The notes under the pieces are model-generated. The model searched no databases. It was not told the DNA's origin and saw only the letters and a list, made by a program, of their open reading frames with translations. Below are positions 1 to 5,249 of a DNA stretch of 5,256 bases, piece by piece; positions within the stretch are counted from its first letter, which is position 1; each line of letters starts with the position of its first letter. The position numbers were made by a program, and so were the translations under genes. The stretch lies in the NCBI GenBank assembly GCA_030605745.1, contig JAUWHT010000054.1:1-5256 (forward strand), read 5' to 3'. The DNA is from Pirellulales bacterium (lineage in GTDB: Bacteria > Planctomycetota > Planctomycetia > Pirellulales > Thermoguttaceae).

Positions 1-90
1 TTGTGCTGGTTGCTCCGATCTTTCCTTGCCATCGCCAGCCTCCTTGCACTGCTAGCACATTTAGGCGCAACAGGAGAGGCAATAGCATAA
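1..90 (+). CDS. C-terminal tail of an unidentified protein (partial, enters from the left edge)
   Basis: This is the last 29 codons of a gene that begins outside the window, ending with TAA at 88-90. The visible peptide has a hydrophobic run (WLLRSFLAIASLLALL) followed by AHLGATGEAIA, so the protein ends in a likely helix or membrane segment. The frame is chosen by comparison with the inverted copy at the right edge. In this frame two of the three base differences are silent (CTT/CTC for Leu, GGA/GGG for Gly), one changes Cys2 to Gly, and the only indel is exactly one Leu codon. Frame 3, also open here, would change amino acids at both of the silent sites. I do not recognise the family; a transposase tail or a multicopy membrane protein are both possible. 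That it is coding is an inference from few differences. Confidence 0.5.
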   Translation: MCWLLRSFLAIASLLALLAHLGATGEAIA

Positions 91-132
91 CAACCCCGCT
101 ATTTCTTGCCAACATCATGAGGCACTACCGAA
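1..132 (+). repeat. Left copy of a 132/135-bp inverted repeat
   Basis: Positions 1-132 match the reverse complement of 5115-5249 except for three substitutions (positions 4, 45 and 75) and a 3-base GCT insertion in the right copy. Identity stops sharply after CCGAA at 132. The block covers 90 bases of a reading-frame tail plus 42 bases after its stop codon. It probably continues beyond the window edge. The two copies face each other across the whole window. Confidence 0.93.
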
Positions 133-208
133 AAAAGGGAAGGGGGAAAAAGGGAAAAGAAGAACTGAATATTTTTATTCCCCTTTCCCCACTTTCCCAT
201 TTTCCCTC
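130..208. terminator. Polypurine/polypyrimidine imperfect hairpin, possible bidirectional terminator
   Basis: An uninterrupted 35-base purine tract (130-164, runs of G and A) is followed after a short AT-rich spacer by a nearly pure pyrimidine tract (172-208, with only two internal A beyond the TTTTTA run). The arms 137-154 and 180-198 can pair imperfectly: GGG-AA-GGGGG-AAAAA-GGG against GGG-AAA-GT-GGGG-AAA-GGGG. It lies just after the left gene tail and before nfnA, where a terminator would be expected. It lacks the compact GC stem plus T-run of a classical intrinsic terminator, so the role is inferred. Confidence 0.4.
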
Positions 209-237
209 ATTACACATCTACTGCATACGGCTAAAGT
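209..237 (+). promoter_or_regulatory. Weak candidate sigma-70 promoter for nfnAB
   Basis: ATTACA (209-214) and TAAAGT (232-237) are separated by 17 bases, each matching the consensus at four of six positions. This would start transcription about 30 bases before nfnA. It is the best pair I found in the leader, but such matches are common in AT-rich DNA. Confidence 0.2.
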
Positions 238-272
238 GTTACAAATTCAGAGACGTAGGACGGAGTCACCCT

Positions 273-1115
273 ATGCCCCGAATCTTGCAGAAATCGGAAT
301 TAGTCCCAGATATTCACCAACTTGTGGTTCAGTCGCCACAATTGGCGGCGAAGGCACGCCCGGGGCATTTCGTGATCGTGATGGCCGACCCGCAGGGCGA
401 GCGAATACCGCTGACAATTGCCGATTTCGATCCGTCCGGCGGCACAATCACACTGGTGCTGATGGTCGTGGGCACCTCGTCGGCCAAGCTGGCCAAGCTG
501 GCCGAGGGTGACGATCTGCATGCGATGATCGGTCCGCTGGGACACTCCTCGGAAATCGACCGGTTCGGCACACTGGTGATGGTTGCCGGCGGCGTGGGAA
601 CCGCGCCGATCTACCCCATCGCCCGGGCCATGCACCAGCGGGGGAATCGGGTCATCTCCATTCAGGGGGCCCGATCCGCCGAGTTGCTCTTCTGGCGTGA
701 GAAGCTGGCGGCCGTCAGCGACCGGCATATTATCACCACCGACGACGGTTCCTTAGGCCGCAAAGCCCTGGTCACGGAACCGTTGGGGGAACTGCTCGAA
801 AGCGGCGGCGAAGGAAAGATCGACCGCGTGTATGCTATTGGCCCGGCCATTATGATGAAATTCTGCGCCCAGACCACCCGGCCGCTCGGTGTCAAAACCA
901 TCGTCAGCCTCAACACGATCATGGTGGACGGGACAGGGATGTGCGGCGGCTGTCGCGTTCGGGTGGGGGAGAAGAGTCTGTTTACTTGCGTAGACGGGCC
1001 GGAATTCGACGGTCACCTGGTCGATTGGGACAACGTGCTCTCGCGGCAGAAGATCTACACGGCCGAAGAGAAGTGTTCGCTGGATCGATACATCAAGGAG
1101 GCCCGGCAGCAGTGA
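273..1115 (+). CDS. nfnA: NfnA-type FAD/NAD-binding subunit with [2Fe-2S] cluster (sulfide/dihydroorotate dehydrogenase-like)
   Basis: This 280-residue cytoplasmic flavoprotein is the small subunit of NADH-dependent reduced ferredoxin:NADP+ oxidoreductase. It belongs to the ferredoxin-reductase/PyrK family. An N-terminal FAD-binding beta barrel holds R44-IPLTIAD. A nucleotide-binding domain follows with GGVGTAP (106-112) and the conserved IGPAIMMKF (189-197). The C-terminal iron-sulfur site has D219-x4-C224-x2-C227 and C239. Aspartate stands where PyrK-type proteins have the first Cys, as I recall for NfnA. The ATG at 273 is preceded by AGGACGGAG with GGAG 7 bases upstream, and the protein starts like its family. 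The frame stays open to the window edge, but that upstream part overlaps the repeat and hairpin and is not homologous to the family. It overlaps nfnB by four bases (GTGA), so the two subunits are made together. SudB (sulfide dehydrogenase) is an alternative name for the same family. Confidence 0.9.
   Translation: MPRILQKSELVPDIHQLVVQSPQLAAKARPGHFVIVMADPQGERIPLTIADFDPSGGTITLVLMVVGTSSAKLAKLAEGDDLHAMIGPLGHSSEIDRFGTLVMVAGGVGTAPIYPIARAMHQRGNRVISIQGARSAELLFWREKLAAVSDRHIITTDDGSLGRKALVTEPLGELLESGGEGKIDRVYAIGPAIMMKFCAQTTRPLGVKTIVSLNTIMVDGTGMCGGCRVRVGEKSLFTCVDGPEFDGHLVDWDNVLSRQKIYTAEEKCSLDRYIKEARQQ
1095..1101 (+). promoter_or_regulatory. Ribosome binding site deciding the nfnB start
   Basis: AAGGAGG lies 10 bases before the GTG at 1112, inside the end of nfnA. 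It supports the GTG over the internal ATG at 1169, which has no comparable site and would cut into the conserved TPMPEQDP start region of the family. Confidence 0.65.
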
Positions 1116-2575
1116 CCAAGATCAAGCCCGCAAAGAAGAAAAAACCTCTTCAGAAAACACGTACCCCGATGCCGGAGCAGGACCCGGCGGCACGGATTAA
1201 GAACTTCGGCGAAGTGCCCTTGGGTTACTCGCCCGAGCAGGCCCGACAGGAAGCCGCCAGGTGCTTGCAGTGCAAGAAGCCGGTGTGTGTGGACGGGTGC
1301 CCTGTGCAGGTGGACATTCCGGGCTTTGTGAAGCTTACCGCCGAAGGGAAGTTTGCCGAGGCGGCCCGGCTGATCAAACGCACCAACAGCCTGCCGGCCA
1401 TCTGCGGTCGGGTCTGCCCCCAGGAGACCCAGTGCGAGATCAAGTGCGTGCTGGGCAAGAAGTTCGAGCCGGTGGCCATCGGCCGGCTGGAACGCTTTGT
1501 GGCCGACTACGAGCGCGAAAACAACCTCGTCGAACTGCCCGAGAAAAAACCGCCCCTGGCCAAGAAGGTCGCCGTGGTCGGTTCCGGGCCTGCCGGACTG
1601 ACCGTCGCGGGCAACCTGGTGCTGTTGGGCTACGACGTGACCGTTTTCGAGGCCTTCCACAAGCCGGGCGGCGTGCTGATGTACGGTATCCCAGAGTTCC
1701 GTCTGCCCGAGCGAATCATCCAAGAAGAGGTCAACTACCTGTTGCGCCTCGGGGTAAAGCTGGAGTTGAACCAGGTCATCGGCCGGTCGATCACCATCGA
1801 CGAGTTGATGGAACGGGAAGGCTTTGACGCGGTGTTTATCGGCGTGGGGGCCGGATTGCCGATATTTCTGGGACTGCCGGGCGAAGACCTGGGCGGCGTC
1901 TACTCGGCCAGCGAATACCTCACCCGGAGCAACCTCATGAAGGCCTACCGCTTTCCCGAATACGACACGCCCATCGTGCGGGGAAACAACGTCTCGGTGA
2001 TCGGCGGGGGCAACGTGGCCATGGACTCGGCGCGGACCGCCCTGCGACTGGGAGCACAGACTGTGACGATCGTCTACCGCCGTTCGCGCGACGAGCTGCC
2101 CGCCCGGGCTGAGGAAATCCACCATGCCGAAGAGGAAGGCGTCGTGTTGAAGCTGCTTACCAATCCGGTGGCGTTCGAGGGCGACGACCGCGGCATGGTC
2201 CGGCGAATGCAATGCCTGCGGATGGAGTTGGGCGAACCGGACGACTCCGGCCGCCGCCGTCCGGTGCCTATCGAAGGTTCCCAGTTCGCCTTCGACACCG
2301 ACCTGGTGATCCTAGCCATCGGTTCGCGTGCGAATCCGCTGCTAACCAAGTCCACGCCCGGCTTGAGCCTGAACCGCTGGGGATACATCGAAGTGGACGA
2401 GATGGGCCGGACCAGCAAGCCGGGAGTCTGGGCCGGCGGAGACATCGTCACCGGCTCGGCCACAGTGATCGAGGCCATGGGCGCCGGCAAAACCGCCGCC
2501 CGCGACATCCACCAGTGTCTCTCCGAAGGCTCTGGAGTTGTCAGACTATGGCGAGTTGATACGAAAACTCATTGA
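1112..2575 (+). CDS. nfnB: NfnB-type large subunit (GltD/GltA-like NADPH oxidoreductase, two [4Fe-4S])
   Basis: This 487-residue protein is the partner of NfnA, and is often labelled 'NADPH-dependent glutamate synthase' from homology to the glutamate synthase small subunit. An N-terminal ferredoxin-like domain has C51-x2-C54-x4-C59-x3-C63 and C98-x3-C102-x5-C108-x3-C112 for two [4Fe-4S] clusters. FAD binding is shown by VVGSGPAG (155-162) and GGDIVTGSATVIEAMGAGK (442-460). NADPH binding is shown by VIGGGNVAMDSA (296-307) and YRRSRDELPAR (322-332). No glutamate synthase large subunit or glutaminase domain is nearby, and nfnA is directly coupled, so transhydrogenase or electron bifurcation (NADH + reduced ferredoxin to NADPH) is the better call. 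The GTG start overlaps the nfnA stop. The family usually ends near AARDIHQCL (463-470). Here about 17 extra residues follow, and their codons overlap the convergent DUF2283 gene by 35 bp. Confidence 0.9.
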   Translation: MTKIKPAKKKKPLQKTRTPMPEQDPAARIKNFGEVPLGYSPEQARQEAARCLQCKKPVCVDGCPVQVDIPGFVKLTAEGKFAEAARLIKRTNSLPAICGRVCPQETQCEIKCVLGKKFEPVAIGRLERFVADYERENNLVELPEKKPPLAKKVAVVGSGPAGLTVAGNLVLLGYDVTVFEAFHKPGGVLMYGIPEFRLPERIIQEEVNYLLRLGVKLELNQVIGRSITIDELMEREGFDAVFIGVGAGLPIFLGLPGEDLGGVYSASEYLTRSNLMKAYRFPEYDTPIVRGNNVSVIGGGNVAMDSARTALRLGAQTVTIVYRRSRDELPARAEEIHHAEEEGVVLKLLTNPVAFEGDDRGMVRRMQCLRMELGEPDDSGRRRPVPIEGSQFAFDTDLVILAIGSRANPLLTKSTPGLSLNRWGYIEVDEMGRTSKPGVWAGGDIVTGSATVIEAMGAGKTAARDIHQCLSEGSGVVRLWRVDTKTH

Positions 2576-2738
2576 CATCCGTCTGTTGTTTCGCATGCTC
2601 TATAGTCATGCTCACGACACGTCCGTTTTTGTCCAGTTCGACAACGGCGTTTTCGTTCAGATCCCGCGTTTCCACAACCTTTTTGTCACTGAAATCGACA
2701 AGCAGGGTATCGGTATCGGGGAAGTACCTAACCTTCAT
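2541..2738 (-). CDS. DUF2283 family small protein (possible antitoxin-like partner)
   Basis: This 65-residue protein matches the DUF2283 pattern: MKVRYFPDTDTLLVDFS, then acidic VVETRDLNENAVVELDKNGRV and a VSMTIEHA strand ending. It is a small beta-rich protein of unknown function. The start is the ATG at 2736-2738, with GAGGTGG (2742-2748) just upstream. The longer open frame upstream of it is not family-like and runs inside the DUF4258 gene. The start lies within the end of the DUF4258 gene (11-bp overlap), so the two are translationally coupled. DUF2283 and DUF4258 genes are often adjacent in bacteria, from memory. An antitoxin role is inferred from size, pairing and coupling. Its end overlaps nfnB by 35 bp tail to tail. 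The surrounding DNA (about 2576-2800) looks lower in GC than nfnB, which fits acquisition of the pair as a unit. Confidence 0.85.
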   Translation of the reverse strand: MKVRYFPDTDTLLVDFSDKKVVETRDLNENAVVELDKNGRVVSMTIEHAKQQTDVNEFSYQLAIV

Positions 2739-2985
2739 TTTCCACCTCGCGAAATGAGCGATCAAAAAAGGCATTGTGAACAGTTTCACCGTCCTCGAGC
2801 AGCACCACGCGCAGGTACTTCCCGCCCGCCTCAGAAATCTGTGCCCACCTCCTGATGCGGCCATCCGATTGGACATATTCCTTGACCGGCTTGCCGACAA
2901 CCCGTTCAATCCATTCCAGACGGATGTCCCGCCGATCCGGGCGTTGACGGATGTGTAGGAAATACTGCGTGAACTTCACTCTCAT
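2728..2985 (-). CDS. DUF4258 family small basic protein (possible RelE/ParE-like toxin)
   Basis: This 85-residue, Arg-rich protein has the usual DUF4258 layout: MRVKFTQYFLHI, a helix with RPDRRDIRLEWIERVV (15-30), DGRIRRW (41-47), KYLRVVLLEDGETVHNAF (56-73) and FDRSF (74-78). I recognise the family by these motifs. Its compact alpha/beta size and conserved Arg/His residues resemble RelE/ParE-type toxins, but no toxin activity can be shown from sequence. The ATG at 2985 overlaps the stop of the upstream lipoprotein gene (ATGA). No clear Shine-Dalgarno sequence precedes it, so translation probably depends on coupling to that gene. The DUF2283 gene follows with an 11-bp overlap. It has no signal peptide or membrane segment, so it is presumably cytoplasmic, unlike the exported protein encoded before it. 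Confidence 0.82.
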   Translation of the reverse strand: MRVKFTQYFLHIRQRPDRRDIRLEWIERVVGKPVKEYVQSDGRIRRWAQISEAGGKYLRVVLLEDGETVHNAFFDRSFREVENEG

Positions 2986-3611
2986 TGTAGTTCGAAGCGG
3001 ATTCCTTCCTCGATGCCTACCGCGTCCAGGGCGACCTCGTGACCGAGGATCGTCTCGGTGTTGTACTTAGCCGGGATGGTTTCTTGACCTCCCTCTTTCT
3101 TCGAGATCTCCACGCGGTACAGACCGCACTGGGCGCCCGGCGGATCGTTCCGGTCCTCTTTGTCGACCGGGATGCTGAGCATGGCGATTCCGTTCGCGCT
3201 GGTGGTCCCGCTACAGGCCTGGATCTCGTCGCCGAGGAATTTTTCGGGCACGAAGGTCACGGTGGCCCCCTCGAGCGCCTTACCGCCGAGGGTGACCGTA
3301 CAACTGAGCGACATTCGGCCGAGCTTCGAGTCCTGCCAGACCCTGACCCGGGCGGTGACTTCGGAGGCACTGACGCCGCCGTCGCCGTTAGTATCCAGGT
3401 TGTTGATTGCGGCCTTCAGCGCCGGGGCCTTGTCCAACTCCTCGCCGACTACCTTGCCGTCCCCGTTGGTATCATACTCCTTCATCGCCAGCTTGCCCGC
3501 AGCCGAGGCGCTGATTTCCGGGGGGTGCAGCCGGGGCGGACGCCGCGAGCAACCGACCAGAACGGCAATACAGACAATTACTACCCCAACACGGCCAACT
3601 TGACATGACAT
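2982..3611 (-). CDS. EF-hand lipoprotein with transthyretin-like (carboxypeptidase-regulatory-like) domain
   Basis: This 209-residue exported lipoprotein is probably anchored in a membrane facing the periplasm. The signal peptide is MSCQVGRVGVVIVCIAVLVG, with lipobox LVGC at 18-21 and Cys21 as the lipid site. Two canonical EF-hand calcium loops follow: D47-TNGDGKVVGE-E58 and D73-TNGDGGVSAS-E84, each with D/N/D at positions 1, 3 and 5 and Glu at 12. A beta-rich C-terminal domain (about 101-209) starts with CTVTLGGKALEGATVTFVPE and ends with IPAKYNTETILG and RFELQ, a pattern I know from planctomycete exported proteins. The start at 3611 is fixed by AAAGGAG eight bases upstream and by the signal peptide; a frame extension to 3668 would bury the signal and lies across the mapped promoter. 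The function is unknown; a structural or binding role is more likely than catalysis. It heads an operon with the DUF4258 and DUF2283 genes. Confidence 0.87.
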   Translation of the reverse strand: MSCQVGRVGVVIVCIAVLVGCSRRPPRLHPPEISASAAGKLAMKEYDTNGDGKVVGEELDKAPALKAAINNLDTNGDGGVSASEVTARVRVWQDSKLGRMSLSCTVTLGGKALEGATVTFVPEKFLGDEIQACSGTTSANGIAMLSIPVDKEDRNDPPGAQCGLYRVEISKKEGGQETIPAKYNTETILGHEVALDAVGIEEGIRFELQ

Positions 3612-3619
3612 GGCCAAAA

Positions 3620-3626
3620 CTCCTTT
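3620..3626 (-). promoter_or_regulatory. Ribosome binding site of the lipoprotein gene
   Basis: AAAGGAG on the minus strand lies 8 bases before the ATG at 3611. It is the strongest such site of the minus-strand operon and decides the start in favour of the lipoprotein signal peptide. Confidence 0.75.
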
Positions 3627-3668
3627 GTCCTGAAGCCCCATGAACCACGAAAACAACCGATAGCCCAA

Positions 3669-3697
3669 AGTATAGCATAACGGCGGACGGTTGCCAA
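3669..3697 (-). promoter_or_regulatory. Strong sigma-70-type promoter for the lipoprotein-DUF4258-DUF2283 operon
   Basis: On the minus strand, TTGGCA (3692-3697) and TATACT (3669-3674) are separated by exactly 17 bases. Each hexamer matches the consensus at five of six positions. Transcription would start near 3662, giving a leader of about 50 bases with the AAAGGAG site. It is the only clear promoter seen for the three overlapping genes. Confidence 0.6.
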
Positions 3698-3748
3698 TAG
3701 CCCCGCTTGCAGCTTCGCACGGCTGCTAAACGAGTGTGTAACACGGCG

Positions 3749-3777
3749 TTGTAGTATTAGCCAGGCGGAATTATACT
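3749..3777 (+). promoter_or_regulatory. Candidate sigma-70-type promoter for the glycosyltransferase gene
   Basis: TTGTAG (3749-3754) and TATACT (3772-3777) are 17 bases apart on the plus strand. The -10 box is good and the -35 box is weak. The start would be near 3784, with a leader of about 42 bases. It lies back to back with the minus-strand promoter, and the two -35 boxes are about 50 bases apart. The rest of the 3612-3825 gap holds no gene I can support. Confidence 0.42.
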
Positions 3778-3825
3778 AGCGGCAGCCGTTTGGATGGCCC
3801 ATGAGCAATTTGCAAGGTCAGCACG

Positions 3826-5025
3826 ATGTTCGAAAGAGAAGTCAACGAGGACCGCGTTACGGAAGCCGAAATCGCGGTGGTCATCCCTTCCTACAACGAG
3901 GCCGACAGCATCGCGCATCCCACGCAAGTGGCGTCGGAAGGTCTGAGAAAATACTTCCCAGACAAGAAAAGCGTGCTCATCAATGCGGATAATGCCTCGC
4001 CGGACGGGACGGAGGAGGTTTTTCTTGGGACCAAAACGCGGGTGCCGAAAATCTACATCACTACTCCCCAGAACACGCCGGGGAAAGGCTGGAACTTCGT
4101 AAACGCCTTCCGCAAGATATATTCCCTTGGTGCCCGGGCGATTGTCTGTGTCGATGCCGATCTGATATCGATAACTCCCGAGTGGATCAACTACATGGCG
4201 ACTCCCGTTCTGGAAGGAGGATACGATTATCTGGCGCCCTTATATTCCCGGCACAAGTACGACGGGACAATCACCAACAATATCTGCTACCCGTTGATAT
4301 ACGGGATTTTCGGCCGCGATATTCGCCAGCCGATTGGTGGTGATTTTGCACTTTCCGGGCGACTTGCCCGGCACATCGCCTCGGTCCCCTGGCACCGCAC
4401 GACACATCAGTACGGTGTGGACATCTTCATGACGATGCAGGCCATTTTGGGCGACTACAAGATCGGCCAGGTGGGCCTGGGTTCCAAGGTCCACAAGCCG
4501 AGCGCCCCGAAACTCGGCCCGATGTTCGTCCAGGTGGTCAGCACGGCCTTTGGCACCGTTGTAAACAGTTTCGAGAAGTGGAAATCGGTCGCTTCCGTTG
4601 CCAACACTCCGGTTTTCGGTTTGAAAGAACTGGCCCCGGCCCAGGACCTTGAAGTCGACCGTGAGATGATCCGCAGCAATGCTGCCAAGGGTTTCGACGA
4701 GTGCGTCGACCGGCTGAGGGAATACCTGAGTCCCCACGTGATGAGGCGGCTGGAAAAAACATTCGCAGAAGCCGCTGGCCCGCAGATAGATACCAACTTC
4801 TGGATCAAGATCCTGTTCGACGTTATCGGGGCCTTTCCCACCTGTGATGATCCCACGCGCCTTGTCGAGTCGATGCGTGGACTCTACTTCGGCCGCGTGT
4901 TCAGCTTCATGAACGACACATGGGAACTCACCAGTGCCCAATGCGAAGAACCGATTCGACAGCAGGGCGTTAGCGTTTTCCAGAGACGCGGCGAGTTGAT
5001 CGGGCGTCTTGAGGCCGCGCGTTAG
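3826..5025 (+). CDS. GT-A fold glycosyltransferase, glucosylglycerate/mannosylglycerate synthase-like
   Basis: This 399-residue cytoplasmic protein would transfer a sugar from a nucleotide-sugar donor. The GT-A domain shows VVIPSYNEADSI (18-29), DNASPDGT (55-62), PGKGWNFVNAF (85-95), and the metal-binding D110-A-D112 within CVDADLISITPEWI. Further acceptor and catalytic motifs are QPIGGDFALSG (168-178), GVDIF (197-201) and K221-VHK with His223. The order DAD-xx-xx-PEWI, QPxGG, G(I/V)D and K-x-H resembles mannosylglycerate synthase (GT78) and glucosylglycerate or glucosyl-3-phosphoglycerate synthases (GT81). The helical C-terminal part (about 240-399) also fits that group, as does the length. 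There are no membrane segments, unlike cell-wall polymer synthases. Making a compatible solute such as glucosylglycerate is plausible but the acceptor is not proven. No phosphatase or partner gene is adjacent. The ATG at 3826 has a modest AAGG eight bases upstream. It appears monocistronic. Confidence 0.85.
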   Translation: MFEREVNEDRVTEAEIAVVIPSYNEADSIAHPTQVASEGLRKYFPDKKSVLINADNASPDGTEEVFLGTKTRVPKIYITTPQNTPGKGWNFVNAFRKIYSLGARAIVCVDADLISITPEWINYMATPVLEGGYDYLAPLYSRHKYDGTITNNICYPLIYGIFGRDIRQPIGGDFALSGRLARHIASVPWHRTTHQYGVDIFMTMQAILGDYKIGQVGLGSKVHKPSAPKLGPMFVQVVSTAFGTVVNSFEKWKSVASVANTPVFGLKELAPAQDLEVDREMIRSNAAKGFDECVDRLREYLSPHVMRRLEKTFAEAAGPQIDTNFWIKILFDVIGAFPTCDDPTRLVESMRGLYFGRVFSFMNDTWELTSAQCEEPIRQQGVSVFQRRGELIGRLEAAR

Positions 5026-5106
5026 GCCAGCCTATTCCACTGCTCAACACTAATCGCGCGTCCCATGATTCCTTCGACTTCCCTCAACATCATACGAAGC
5101 TGGGGA

Positions 5107-5120
5107 ACCGAATATTCGGT
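5107..5120. repeat. 14-bp perfect palindrome at the inner edge of the right repeat
   Basis: ACCGAATATTCGGT is its own reverse complement. Its right half (5115-5120) is the inner end of the inverted repeat, and its left half is unique to this side; the left repeat copy has CCGAAAAAA instead. It could be a protein-binding site or a trace of how the repeat joined its flank. The region 5026-5106 otherwise shows only weak stems (for example CTTCG 5072-5076 with CGAAG 5095-5099) and no gene. Confidence 0.6.
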
Positions 5121-5249
5121 AGTGCCTCATGATGTTGGCAAGAAATAGCGGGGTTGTTATGCTATTGCCTCCCCTGTTGCGCCTAAATGTGCTAGCAGCA
5201 GTGCGAGGAGGCTGGCGATGGCAAGGAAAGATCGGAGCAACCAGCCCAA
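5115..5249 (-). repeat. Right copy of the 132/135-bp inverted repeat
   Basis: The reverse complement of 5115-5249 matches 1-132 with three substitutions and one extra GCT triplet. As on the left, it comprises a reading-frame tail and 42 bases beyond the stop codon. Beyond 5249 the sequence continues seven bases to the window edge, with nothing on the left to compare it with. Confidence 0.93.

Noticed and set aside
3..272. In-frame upstream extension of nfnA to the window edge
   Set aside because: The stretch crosses the inverted repeat and the purine hairpin, shows no family homology, and the ATG at 273 has a good ribosome site and the expected family start.
1055..2212. Long minus-strand open frame of 385 codons opposite nfnB
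   Set aside because: It is an antisense shadow in high-GC coding DNA; the plus strand has clear cluster, FAD and NADPH motifs throughout.
1112..2575. nfnB as a true glutamate synthase small subunit
   Set aside because: No large subunit gene is present, and the overlapping nfnA indicates an Nfn-type complex.
2739..2909. N-terminal extension of the DUF2283 protein to 122 residues
   Set aside because: The extra residues are Arg/Ser/Cys-rich, lie inside the DUF4258 gene in another frame, and the family begins with MKVRY at 2738, which has its own ribosome site.
3801..3992. 63-codon frame starting just upstream of the glycosyltransferase and overlapping it
   Set aside because: The peptide is Arg/Gly/His-rich low-information sequence typical of an out-of-frame shadow, and it has no ribosome site; a regulatory upstream frame cannot be excluded but is unsupported.
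4240..4941. 233-codon minus-strand open frame opposite the glycosyltransferase
   Set aside because: No recognisable domain, and it lies fully antisense to a protein with intact GT-A motifs.
5026..5106. Intrinsic terminator after the glycosyltransferase
   Set aside because: Only a 5-bp stem with an 18-base loop is visible and no T-run follows on either strand.
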